From: Saccharothrix sp.
Lineage (GTDB): Bacteria > Actinomycetota > Actinomycetes > Mycobacteriales > Pseudonocardiaceae
Assembly (NCBI RefSeq): GCF_031180885.1
Contig: NZ_JAPSLK010000006.1
Coordinates: forward strand, 1-64,000
DNA length: 64,000 nt
Direction of reading: 5' to 3'
In this document: one piece after another, positions 37,155 to 46,775 of the stretch
Layout: each line of letters opens with the position of its first letter
Position numbering within the stretch: position 1 is the first letter of the stretch
Made by a program: the position numbers and the translations under genes
Notes under the pieces: generated by a model
The model's input: only the letters and a program-made list of their open reading frames with translations
What the model was told of the DNA's origin: nothing
Database searches by the model: none

Positions 37155-38390
37155 GTGTCGGAGGACCTGTCTGGGCGACGGCTGGGCCACTACCGCATCG
37201 ACGGGGTGCTCGGCCGCGGTGGCATGAGCGTGACCTACAAGGCCACGGACGTCCGGCTCGGCCGCAAGGTCGCGCTGAAGGTCATCGGCGAGCACCTCAC
37301 CGCCGACGCCGAGTTCCGCGAGCGGTTCGTGGACGAGGCCCGCAACACCTCGGCGATCGACCACGCCAACATCGTGCCGCTGTACGACTTCGACGAGGTC
37401 GACGGCCTGCTCTACATCGCGATGCGGCTGGTCGACGGCCAGGACCTGGCCTCCCACATCAAGGACGGCCCGATCTCGCCCGCCCGCACGCTCACCCTGC
37501 TCGGCCAGGTCGCCGAAGCGCTGGACATGCTGCACGGCAAGGGCCTGGTCCACCTCGACGTGAAACCGGCGAACGTGCTGGTCACCACCAAGGAAGCGTC
37601 CCGCGAGCACGTCTACCTCGCGGACTTCGGCCTGACCCGGCGCGGTGCCACCGGCCACCGCACCCGGACCGGCGACTTCCTCGGCTCCCCGACCTACGCC
37701 GCGCCCGAGCACCTGCGCGGCGAGCCCCTCGACGGCCGCACCGACCAGTACGCGCTGGCGTGCATGGTGTTCGCGTGCCTGTCCGGGCGGCCCCCGTTCC
37801 AGGGCGGTGTGCAGGACGTCATCCAGGGCCACCTCGGCCAGGAGATCCCGGCGCTGACCTCGCTGGTCGCGCTGCCGCCGGGCATCGACGACGCGCTGCG
37901 CAAGGGCACCGCCAAGAACCCCGACCAGCGCTTCGGGTCGTGCCAGGAGCTGATCTCGGCCGTGCGCACCGCGCTGGGCGGCGCGGCGACCGTGACCAGC
38001 TCGCCCCGCCGGGTCGACGCCCCCGTCTCGGGGCCGACCCCGGTCGTGGGTCCCCCGTCCGGTGGCATGCCGGCCCAGCAGCCGCCGCCCGGCTTCGCCA
38101 ACCAGCCCGGGTTCCTCGCCGAACCGGTGCGGCTGCGCCCGCCGACCCAGATGGGCGGCGCCTCGGCGTTCACCTCGACCAAGAAGGAGCGGCCCGCGTG
38201 GTTCGCGCCGGTGGTCGCGGGCGTGGTGGCGATCATCGCGATCGTCATCGTGGTGCTGATCCTCACGCCCAAGGACGAACCGCCGCGCCCGCCGCAGTCC
38301 ACCAGCTCCGGGCAGTCCATCGACGTCGGCGGCACCACGACCAGCTCGAAGCCGCTGCCCACCAGCGTGCCCGTCAAGACATCCCGGTGA
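37155..38390 (+). CDS. Ser/Thr protein kinase, membrane anchored (Pkn type)
   Basis: 411 residues from GTG 37155. Kinase domain (about residues 13-275): glycine loop LGRGGMSVTYKA, Lys in VALKVIG, catalytic loop VHLDVKPANVL (Leu replaces Arg of HRD), ADFGLTRRG and activation-segment end SPTYAAPEHLRGE. A Pro-rich juxtamembrane linker precedes one transmembrane helix (VVAGVVAIIAIVIVVLILTP, about 355-375), then a 35-residue Ser/Thr-rich outer tail without PASTA domains. The missing HRD arginine suggests it may not need activation-loop phosphorylation in the usual way. Sits between cspA and groEL2. Confidence 0.92.
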   Translation: MSEDLSGRRLGHYRIDGVLGRGGMSVTYKATDVRLGRKVALKVIGEHLTADAEFRERFVDEARNTSAIDHANIVPLYDFDEVDGLLYIAMRLVDGQDLASHIKDGPISPARTLTLLGQVAEALDMLHGKGLVHLDVKPANVLVTTKEASREHVYLADFGLTRRGATGHRTRTGDFLGSPTYAAPEHLRGEPLDGRTDQYALACMVFACLSGRPPFQGGVQDVIQGHLGQEIPALTSLVALPPGIDDALRKGTAKNPDQRFGSCQELISAVRTALGGAATVTSSPRRVDAPVSGPTPVVGPPSGGMPAQQPPPGFANQPGFLAEPVRLRPPTQMGGASAFTSTKKERPAWFAPVVAGVVAIIAIVIVVLILTPKDEPPRPPQSTSSGQSIDVGGTTTSSKPLPTSVPVKTSR

Positions 38391-38400
38391 CCTGGGGTTC

Positions 38401-38426
38401 TTGCACTCGACGGCGGTGAGTGCTAA
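38401..38426 (+). promoter_or_regulatory. CIRCE element 1 (HrcA operator)
   Basis: TTGCACTC-N9-GAGTGCTAA, close to the CIRCE consensus TTAGCACTC-N9-GAGTGCTAA, 185 bases before groEL. HrcA binds this to repress chaperonin genes until heat shock. Confidence 0.9.
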
Positions 38427-38434
38427 ACACGGTG

Positions 38435-38461
38435 CTGGCACTCGGAACACCTGAGTGCCAG
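38435..38461 (+). promoter_or_regulatory. CIRCE element 2 (HrcA operator)
   Basis: CTGGCACTC-N9-GAGTGCCAG with perfect nine-base arms, 8 bases after the first element. Two elements before groEL2 also occur in mycobacteria. Confidence 0.9.
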
Positions 38462-38580
38462 CACGCAGGCTGGGACGGTGAGGCGCACCCGGTGGTAACG
38501 GGTGGGTCGTCCGTCGCGGGCACCGAGCCTGGCCAAGCACCGTGTTCCGCTGCGGGCACCTGTCCGCAGTGGCCCCATGA

Positions 38581-40233
<1,653 letters not shown>

Positions 40234-40247
40234 TCCAAGCGGCACGA

Positions 40248-40277
40248 GGGGCCCGGTCCGTTCGCGGACCGGGCCCC
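40248..40277 (+). terminator. Rho-independent terminator of groEL2
   Basis: GGGGCCCGGTCCG at 40248-40260 pairs perfectly with 40265-40277 around a TTCG tetraloop, followed by TTC; 14 bases after the stop. Confidence 0.93.
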
Positions 40278-41243
40278 TTCGCCGTTCCCGGACGTGTTCC
40301 GGGGCGTGTTCCCGGTGCCTGTTCTCGGTGCCTGTACTCGGCGCCTGTTCCCAGGACCTGTTCTCTCGGCCTGTCTTCTGGGCCTGTCTTCTGGGCCTGT
40401 TTCCGGCTTTCCCGCGGCGTCGGGGCTTTCACGCACCGCTTTCGCTTTGCGCAATGCACGCGGCCAACCGGACAACCGGCCCTAACCCGCCCGCGCAGAA
40501 TTGCGGATTCCCCACCGGCCCTCTCCCGATGCACCCAAGCCGACCTCGCACCGCCCGCCGAGAGCCGCACTTCACCGGTATGCGCAAAAAGCCCGGACAA
40601 CCCCAACCCGCCACAACCACCCCACCCCTACCGCACTCAGCCCTCACCCCTGGCCGTCGCCCCGCCGCCCCGCCGCGTCGCCGCGTCGCCTCGCCTCGGC
40701 GCGTCACTGCGCCGCGCTACTGGGCCGCCGTGCTGCGGGCTGGTGCCACCGCGCCGTCGCTTGAGCCGCCGCCGCGCCGCCTCGCTGCGCCTCCGGCCCC
40801 TGGCCTTGCCTGCGCCCTCGCCGATCTAGGCCGGCCTGAACCGTTGGCTCCAGATTCGCTGGCGCAAGCCGGGCTCTGCCGGCCGAGCCCAGCCCCAGCC
40901 CTCGCCGTCCCCGGCCACCGACCGCAGCCGCCAGCGCCGCAACTGGCAGCTCAAGCCCTGCCGCCAGCCCCCCGTCCCGGCCGTGCCCTCGGCCCAGTCC
41001 GGCCCAGCCCAACCCAGCCCGGTCCAGCGCGGCCCAGCTCAACCCAGCCCGGTCCAGCGCGGCCAGGCCCGGCGCGGTCCGGTCCAGCCCGGTCCGGTCT
41101 GGCCTGGCCCGGCTCGACCCTGCGTTGCTCGCCCTCGCCCTCGCCCCAGGCCCGCCCCGTCCCCCCGCGTTCCTCACCTCACGGGACGCACGAGCCCGCA
41201 GTTGGTGCCGAAAATGACATCTCACACGATGGGGTGATGGCCC
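40278..41243. repeat. 966-base gene-free region with tandem arrays
   Basis: No believable gene on either strand. At 40314-40408 about seven units of 13-14 bp follow one another (variants of GGTGCCTGTTCTC). At 41006-41064 a 30-bp unit containing AACCCAGCCCGGTCCAGCGC occurs twice exactly, inside a longer CCAGCCC/GGTCC-rich stretch up to 41115. The end (41170-41237) has CCTCACGGGACGC and TCACACGATGGGGTG, shared with the region at 63571-63640. The convergent ltrA-like gene ends at 41244. Confidence 0.6.
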
Positions 41244-42481
41244 TCAGTGCTCCGCCGGCGCGTGGATGCGTTCGCGGATCTCGCGGCGCGCCCCGCCGTA
41301 AACCCGCACCTCGACAGCGATCCACAGCACGCACGCCGCCGTCAGGATCCCCAACGCCGCCCAAGCCGGAACCAGCAGCGCCACCGGGGTCAGGGCCACC
41401 AGGACCACGGCCATCGCCACCCGCACCCCGTTCACCGTCCCCAGGTTCCGCAGCCGGAACCCGATGTGCCCCAGCACGTACAGCAGCACGCCCCCGTACA
41501 GCGCGTACGGCCCCACCCCGTGCAGGTGCTCGCCCGGCGTGTGCCCGTCCGCCCCGCCCAGGTAGTTCATGGTCTTCTTCAGCCCCAGCGCGAGCAGGAT
41601 GATCCCCGCGATCATCGGCAGGTGCAGGTACGTGAACGAGTCCCGGGCCAGGGCGGCCCGCCGCGCTCCGGTCGCCGCGTGCAGTACGCGCTCCGCCGTC
41701 GGCGCCACGACGTCGAAGTACGCCCACCACAGCGCCGCCGCGATGATCAACCCGCACACGATCCCGAAGATGATCGGCCACGACACCGGCAGGTCCGCGA
41801 CGCCCACCCCCCACCGCCACGATCGACTCGCCCAACGCGATCAGCACGATCAGCGCGTACCGCTCGGCGAAGTGAACGGCCGAGTGCACCCGCCACCCGG
41901 ACACCCCGGTCAGCAGCACCCCGCCGTAGTCGACGGCCAGCGCCAGCGCCCACAGCGCCGTCTGCGTCAGCCCCGAAGTGAACGATGCCGAGACCAGGAC
42001 CACCGTGCCCGACAACATCGGCAGGCACGTCACCGCGAGCTGCCGGCGCAGGGCGGCGTCACCGTGCGAGAAGCGCCAGTACGACACCAGGTGCAGCACC
42101 CGCACGAACAGGTAGCACGCCGCGAACACCAGCGGACCGGGCAGACCTCCCGGCAGGTCGTCGAACGCCTCGGGGAGGGTCACCGACGCCACCAGCATCA
42201 CGGCCATCGCCGCGAACAGCACGATCCGCGCGCCGTCGTCGTCGGGCGTGCACCCGGTTGCCCAGCCACGAGTAGCAGCACCAGCACCACCAGAGCAGGG
42301 CGAGCAGCAGCATGCCGCGCACCACGCCACGGACCGTGGGGTCGGCGGCCATCAGCTGGGTCACCTGGTTGATCACGTACACGAACACCAGGTCGAAGAA
42401 CAGTTCGAGCGGTGTCACCCGGGCGCCCTCGTGGTCGACCCGGGCCCGGCGTGTGGACACGCCGGGAAGTGTGCCACCCAC
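41244..42481 (-). pseudogene. Low-temperature-requirement A (LtrA)-like membrane protein, two frameshifts
   Basis: The protein must be read in three frames. Frame 1 (from GTG 42481) gives VTPLELFFDLVFVYVINQVTQL, the LtrA start, to WLGNRV; one extra base near 42247 shifts to frame 2 (DDDGARIVLFAAMAVMLVAS ... HFAERYALIVLIALGESIVAVG); one extra base in a G run near 41807-41812 shifts to frame 3 (VGVADLPVSWPIIFGIVCG ... to the stop at 41244). Removing the two bases restores a protein of about 410 residues with about 12 membrane helices, the family length. Either a recent pseudogene or sequencing errors in homopolymers. LtrA function is poorly known. Confidence 0.82.
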
Positions 42482-42597
42482 CTGCGCGAACCCATGATCG
42501 GTTCGCTGACCGTGAACTGTTAACGACAGGCTGTGTATCCAGCGTAGATCTACTCACTCCTTATCTCATGACCGAACCTCGACCCGGGAGGAACGCG

Positions 42598-42636
42598 ATG
42601 GACAACCGAACCGACGGCCGGCGGCCGTCCCACTGA
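42598..42636 (+). CDS. Possible 12-residue leader peptide
   Basis: ATG 42598 follows GGGAGG (42586-42591) at ideal spacing and reads MDNRTDGRRPSH to a TGA stop. An in-frame ATG at 42568 lacks a ribosome site. It lies 72 bases before the strong hairpin that precedes the sigma gene, as a leader peptide would. Translation is not proven. Confidence 0.3.
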   Translation: MDNRTDGRRPSH

Positions 42637-42708
42637 CCACTCGGGGGAGGGGGGCGGCGAGTCCGGTCGGCTTCGAGGGGTGCCGATCGGACGCCGCCCG
42701 TGGTGAAG

Positions 42709-42745
42709 GGCGGTCCGCGGTGCGAGGGGGGCATCGCGGACCGCC
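42709..42745 (+). terminator. 15-bp hairpin before the sigma-factor gene
   Basis: GGCGGTCCGCGGTGC at 42709-42723 pairs along its full length (one G-T pair) with 42731-42745; loop of seven. It lies in the probable leader of the sigma gene and could act as attenuator, processing site or terminator of the short upstream frame. Confidence 0.6.
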
Positions 42746-42806
42746 GACACACGTGACGTGGAACGATCAGCTCCGGCTGGGGGATGTCGAGGAGGAGGTG
42801 ACGACC

Positions 42807-43412
42807 GTGGGAGAGCTGCGCACGGCTGGTGAGCGGCCACCCTGGGAGGGTCTGGACGGGACGGACCGGCACGCTGCCTGCGTCGTCGCCGCCCGCGACG
42901 GCGACCGGAGGGCGCTGGACGTGCTGATCGCGGACCTGACGCCGCTGGTCTGGCACGTCGCGCGCGGGCACGGCCTGGACCGCAGCACCGCGGAGGACGT
43001 GGTGCAGACGGTGTGGCTGGCCCTGCTGCGCCACCTGGACCGGTTGGTCGAACCCCGCGCGCTGGCGGGGTGGCTCGTCGTGGCGACGCGGCGGGAAGCG
43101 CAGCGCACCTGGACCCCCAGTCGTCGGGAAGCGGCGCTTTCCGACGAGCTGGCGGAGCAGTTGGAGAGCGAATACGGGTTGCCGGAGGACGCCGCCCTGG
43201 TCGACGACCGGGACCACCGGTTGTGGCGGGCCTTCGGCCGCTTGTCGCAGAAGTGCCAAGAACTCCTGCGACTCACCGTGCTGGCCGGGCGGGCGGAGTA
43301 CCGCGCGGTCGCCGAAGCACTGTCCATGCCACGCGGGAGCATCGGTCCGACCAGGGGCCGGTGCTTGACGACGTTGCGCGCACATCTTGACGCGGAAGGA
43401 GGATCGCGGTGA
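42807..43412 (+). CDS. Sigma-70 family RNA polymerase sigma factor (ECF-like)
   Basis: 201 residues from GTG 42807, with AGGAGG at 42793-42798; GTG 42798 overlaps that site and is less likely. Sigma region 2 (about residues 25-90): LDVLIADLTPLVWHVARGHGLDRSTAEDVVQTVWLALLRHLDRL. Region 4 (about 145-195): RLSQKCQELLRLTVLAGRAEYRAVAEALSMPRGSIGPTRGRCLTTLRAHL. No anti-sigma gene of the usual ZAS type follows; the next gene overlaps by four bases and may be the partner. Confidence 0.88.
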   Translation: MGELRTAGERPPWEGLDGTDRHAACVVAARDGDRRALDVLIADLTPLVWHVARGHGLDRSTAEDVVQTVWLALLRHLDRLVEPRALAGWLVVATRREAQRTWTPSRREAALSDELAEQLESEYGLPEDAALVDDRDHRLWRAFGRLSQKCQELLRLTVLAGRAEYRAVAEALSMPRGSIGPTRGRCLTTLRAHLDAEGGSR

Positions 43413-43894
43413 ACGACATCGACCCGCGCGATGACCGCAGAGGCCATGAGGACACCGCTGTCCTCACCGAGCTGAACCGGTTGGTGTACGAGCTGGACGC
43501 GCCACCGGCGGGGCTGGTCGAACGCATCCAGTTCGCGGTGGCCCTGGAGAACCTGGACGTGGAGGTGGCCCGCTGGGAGCGGGCGGGGTCGTTCGCGGGT
43601 GTCCGCGGCGGCAACCCGGGGACCATCACGTTCACGGTCGACAACCTGACCCTGATGGTGAACTTCACCTCGACCGGCGCGCGCCACCGCATCGACGGCT
43701 GGCTCGTCCCCGCGGGTGAGCACACCGTGGAGGTGCGGGTGGCCGAGCACGAGTCGAGCACGACGAAGGCCGACGACGGCGGCCGGTTCGTGCTGTCGGA
43801 CGTGCCCGCGGGCACCACGCAGATCGTGGTGCACCTGGTGAACTCCCGCGGCGAACCGGGCCGCACGGTGGTCACGCCGACGATCATGTTGTAG
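43409..43894 (+). CDS. Sigma-factor partner with C-terminal carboxypeptidase-regulatory-like domain
   Basis: 161 residues from GTG 43409 overlapping the sigma stop (GTGA). The N-terminal half is helical (TAVLTELNRLVYELDAPPAGLVERIQFAVALENLDVEVARWE); the C-terminal half is beta-rich (TITFTVDNLTLMVNFTSTGARHRIDGWLVPAGEHTVEVRVAEHESSTTKADDGGRFVLSDVPAGTTQIVVHL), like CarboxypepD_reg/SdrD-B modules. No membrane helix or zinc motif. It may sense or transmit a signal to the sigma factor; inferred only from coupling. Its end overlaps the convergent phosphoesterase by 11 bases. Confidence 0.7.
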   Translation: MNDIDPRDDRRGHEDTAVLTELNRLVYELDAPPAGLVERIQFAVALENLDVEVARWERAGSFAGVRGGNPGTITFTVDNLTLMVNFTSTGARHRIDGWLVPAGEHTVEVRVAEHESSTTKADDGGRFVLSDVPAGTTQIVVHLVNSRGEPGRTVVTPTIML

Positions 43895-44651
43895 GCCGCC
43901 ACCCACCGACGAGTGCCCCAACCGGCACGACGTGGGTGGCCCCGTCGGTGAGGTGCAGCAGGAACGCCGGTGGCTCGTGCAGGAAGCCCATCGGCCCGTC
44001 CGGCCGCAGCGTGAGCCTGCTCTGCCGGTGCGTGCTGGGGGCGACGCACACCACCGTGCCCGCGAACGGCGCGGTCACCGCCCGGTGCACGTGCCCGACC
44101 AGCACCCGCGCGACGTGGGGGTGCCTCCGCAGCACCTCCGCGAGCCGGTCACCGTCTTCCAGCCGGATGCCGTCGAGGAACGGGATGCCGACGTCGAACG
44201 GCGGGTGGTGCAGGCACACGAACGCGGGTTGCTCCCGAGAGGCCAGCACCTCGTCCAACCACGCGAGTTGCTCCGCGCCCAGCAGCCCGCCCGCGCTGTC
44301 CGGCCGCCACGAGTCGAGCACGATCACGCTGAAGCCCGCGTGGTCCACGACGTACCGCGTGTCGTGCGTGCCGCCGAGGAACGGTGTGCCGCCGAAGACC
44401 CGCGTCAGACCGGGCGCGTCGTCGTGGTTGCCCATCACGAGGTGGACGGGCAGCGGGTAGCCGTCGAGCAGGCCGGCGAGTTGGGTGTAGGCGTCGTGCC
44501 GGTACTCCGACAGGTCGCCGGTGATCACCACGCAGTCCGGCCGCGGGTCCAGCGCCAGCACGGCCCCGAGCGCGCGGTGCAGGGCGGCGGCGGGTTCGGC
44601 GGCGACGGCGTCGGTGCGCAGGTGCGGGTCGCTGAGGTGTGCGATCGACAT
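43884..44651 (-). CDS. Calcineurin-like metallophosphoesterase (CpdA/Icc type)
   Basis: 255 residues from ATG 44651. The five metallophosphatase motifs are complete: SDPHLR, VITGDLSEY, VMGNHDDAP, VCLHHPPFD and LVGHVHRA. Class III cyclic-nucleotide phosphodiesterases have this layout, so cAMP or another phosphodiester is a reasonable substrate. Monocistronic and divergent from cutC. Confidence 0.88.
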   Translation of the reverse strand: MSIAHLSDPHLRTDAVAAEPAAALHRALGAVLALDPRPDCVVITGDLSEYRHDAYTQLAGLLDGYPLPVHLVMGNHDDAPGLTRVFGGTPFLGGTHDTRYVVDHAGFSVIVLDSWRPDSAGGLLGAEQLAWLDEVLASREQPAFVCLHHPPFDVGIPFLDGIRLEDGDRLAEVLRRHPHVARVLVGHVHRAVTAPFAGTVVCVAPSTHRQSRLTLRPDGPMGFLHEPPAFLLHLTDGATHVVPVGALVGGWRPTT

Positions 44652-44732
44652 ACCCCCATCGCACCGCGACAGTCCGTTGAACGGACCCGGTTTCGCCCCC
44701 GGCGCAACCGTTCCACCGGCCCCGCTGACGAC

Positions 44733-44748
44733 TATGGTCTAGACCATG
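44733..44748. promoter_or_regulatory. DasR operator (dre) over the cutC start
   Basis: TATGGTCTAGACCATG contains the perfect palindrome ATGGTCTAGACCAT and the exact dre core GGTCTAGACC. The cutC ATG is 44746-44748, inside the site. TATGGT at 44733-44738 is well placed as a -10 box for a transcript starting at the A of ATG, so the gene may be leaderless with DasR bound across promoter and start. Confidence 0.85.
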
Positions 44749-45399
44749 CTTGAGGTTATCGCTCTCGACGCGGTTGATGCCGAAGCCGCCCAGGCCGGTG
44801 GAGCGCACCGGCTCGAACTCGTCACCGACATGGCCGCCGACGGCCTGACGCCCCCGCCCGCCCTGCTCAAGAGCGTGCTCGCGGCGACCGACCTGCCCGT
44901 CCGGGTCATGCTCCGCGACGCCGCCGGGTTCACGCCCGGCGACCTCGACGGCCTACGCCGCGCCGCCGCCACCGCGCGGGAAGCCGGCGCGACCGAATTC
45001 GTCCTCGGCTTCCTCGACGCCCACGGCAACATCGACGAAGAAGCCTGCCGCGCCGTCCTCGAAGAAATCGACGGCTGCGCCTGGACCTTCCACCGCGCCC
45101 TCGACAACTCCGCCGACCCCCGCCGGGCCTGGGACGTCGTCGCCGACCTCGGCTGCGACACCGTCCTCGCGGCCGGCTCACCCAAGGGCGTCGCGGACGG
45201 CATGGACGTCCTCGCAGACCTCGCCGCCCGCCGGCAAAGGGTCACGCTCCTCGTCGGCGGCGGCCTCAAGCAAGAGCACGTCGGACCGCTCAAAGCCTTG
45301 GGTGCCACGGCCTTCCACGTCGGGAGCGCGGTTCGGCCCGGCGGGTGGGCCGCGTCGCTGTCCGCCGATGCCGTCCGGACCTGGGCGAATCTGGTCTAG
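44746..45399 (+). CDS. cutC: CutC family protein in an amino-sugar operon
   Basis: 217 residues from ATG 44746; the start MLEVIALDAVDAEAAQAGGAHRLELVTDMAADGLTPP aligns with the normal CutC N-terminus, so no upstream start is needed. Further blocks: VRVMLRDAAGFTPGD, GFLDAHGNIDEEACRAVLEEIDG, TFHRALDNSADPRRAWD and AGGSP-like AAGSPKGVADG. A TIM barrel, linked to copper tolerance in E. coli although that role is disputed. There is no ribosome site. dre sites cover both its start and its stop, and the next genes are a sugar importer and a hexosaminidase, suggesting a role in amino-sugar metabolism. Confidence 0.9.
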   Translation: MLEVIALDAVDAEAAQAGGAHRLELVTDMAADGLTPPPALLKSVLAATDLPVRVMLRDAAGFTPGDLDGLRRAAATAREAGATEFVLGFLDAHGNIDEEACRAVLEEIDGCAWTFHRALDNSADPRRAWDVVADLGCDTVLAAGSPKGVADGMDVLADLAARRQRVTLLVGGGLKQEHVGPLKALGATAFHVGSAVRPGGWAASLSADAVRTWANLV

Positions 45400-45405
45400 A
45401 CCGTT
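45390..45405. promoter_or_regulatory. DasR operator (dre) over the cutC stop, before the second importer
   Basis: TCTGGTCTAGACCGTT with the exact core GGTCTAGACC (45393-45402). The TAG in its centre is the cutC stop codon. It lies 78 bases before the binding-protein gene, so it can control a promoter of its own for the transporter operon. Confidence 0.85.
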
Positions 45406-45482
45406 CGCGGACTCGGACACTAGCATCCCCGTTGCTTCCCATGAAATAGCCGTTGCACGTGACGCAACAAGGGGTCGACGAG

Positions 45483-46775
45483 ATGCGAGTTGCCAACAGG
45501 GTGGCCGCGGCGGCGGGGTTCGCCGCCGCGGTGCTCGCCGTGACGGGGTGCGCCCCGGTCCAGTCCGGCCCGGCCGCGACCGGCGCCGACCAGCAGACCG
45601 GGCAGCTCCGCGTCTGGCTGTTCGACGAGGTCAACCGGGGTCCCAAGGAGGCCGTGGTCAAGGAGGCGGTGACCGAGTTCCAGAACGCCCACCAAGGGGT
45701 CACCGTCGACGTCCAGTACATCCAGGTCCAGACCCGCGCCGAGCGCTTCAAGGCCGCCTTCAGCGACCCCAAGAGCGCCCCGGACGTCGCCGAGTTCGGC
45801 AACACCGACCTCGCCGGCTACGTCGCGGGCGGCGGGTTCACCGACCTCGACCTGTCCGGCTGGGCCGACGCCAAGGACCTCCTGCCCGCCGTCCTCGACA
45901 CCGGCAAGGTCGACGGCGAGGTCTACGGCCTGCCCTGGTACGTCGGCGTCCGCGCCCTCTACTACCGCACCGACGTCTTCAACGAACTCGGCCTCAAGCC
46001 CCCGACGACCCTGGACGAGATCGCGCCCATCGCCCGCAAGGTCCGCGAGTCCAAGCCGGACATGCTCGGCATCTCCGCCGGCGGCAAGTACACCTACGGC
46101 GCCATGCCGTTCGTGTGGGCCAACGGCGGCGACATCGCCCGCAAGGACGGCGACAAGTACGTCTCCACCATCGACAGCGCCGAGTCCAAGGCGGGCCTGC
46201 GCCAGTACACCGAGCTGATCGCCGACGACATCTGCCCGCCCGCCCAGTGCGCCGGCAACGGCGGCGACGCCAGCGTCGAGGCGTTCCGCGCGGGCAAGGC
46301 GGCGATGGTCATCGGCGGCGACTTCAACCGCAAGTCCGTGGACGCCTCCAGCGCCGCGGGCAAGTACGCGGTCGTGCCGCTGCCGGGCAAGACGGCCGGC
46401 TCCATCGCGCCCGCGTTCTCCGGCGGCAACCTGCTCGGCGTCATGAAGGGCAGTGAGCGCAAGACGCTGGCCAAGGAGTTCGTCCAGCTCCTGGGCGGCA
46501 AGACCTACCAGCGCAAGATGTTCGACGCCATGGGCAACATGCCGACCTTCGCCGACGTGCAGAAGGCGGTCGCCGAGTCGCAGCCCGCCGTCGAGCCGTT
46601 CATCAAGACCCTGAACGCGGGCACCAAGTTCGTCCCGGTCACCCCGAACTGGGCCAAGATCGACGCCCAGGCCGTGCTGCCGACCCTCATCCAGGAGGTG
46701 GCCGCCGCGGGCAACGACCTCGACGTCGCGGCCAAGAAGGCGGCCGACGCGATGAACGCGGCGTTCGCTTCATGA
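45483..46775 (+). CDS. ABC sugar-binding lipoprotein (second amino-sugar importer)
   Basis: 430 residues from ATG 45483. Signal peptide with lipobox AVTGC (Cys about residue 22). Family 1 binding protein: LRVWLFDEVNRGPKEAVVKEAVTEFQ, SAPDVAEFGNTDLAGYVAGGGF, GLPWYVGVRALYYRTDVFNELGL, KAAMVIGGDFN, GGNLLGVMKGS. Related in design to the dasA product at 9780-11063, but only moderately similar. Directly after a dre and followed without gap by two permeases and GH20, so chitooligosaccharides, GlcNAc or another HexNAc are likely ligands. Confidence 0.87.
   Translation: MRVANRVAAAAGFAAAVLAVTGCAPVQSGPAATGADQQTGQLRVWLFDEVNRGPKEAVVKEAVTEFQNAHQGVTVDVQYIQVQTRAERFKAAFSDPKSAPDVAEFGNTDLAGYVAGGGFTDLDLSGWADAKDLLPAVLDTGKVDGEVYGLPWYVGVRALYYRTDVFNELGLKPPTTLDEIAPIARKVRESKPDMLGISAGGKYTYGAMPFVWANGGDIARKDGDKYVSTIDSAESKAGLRQYTELIADDICPPAQCAGNGGDASVEAFRAGKAAMVIGGDFNRKSVDASSAAGKYAVVPLPGKTAGSIAPAFSGGNLLGVMKGSERKTLAKEFVQLLGGKTYQRKMFDAMGNMPTFADVQKAVAESQPAVEPFIKTLNAGTKFVPVTPNWAKIDAQAVLPTLIQEVAAAGNDLDVAAKKAADAMNAAFAS

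Larger units (their letters stand above)
42482..42806 (+). promoter_or_regulatory. Leader region of the sigma-factor gene
   Basis: 325 bases between the divergent ltrA-like and sigma genes. From left to right: AT-rich promoter-like DNA (42515-42565, with TTAACG at about 42521 and TAGATC at about 42545), a short open frame with a good ribosome site (42598-42636), and a long hairpin (42709-42745). The sigma start follows 60 bases later. Confidence 0.45.
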
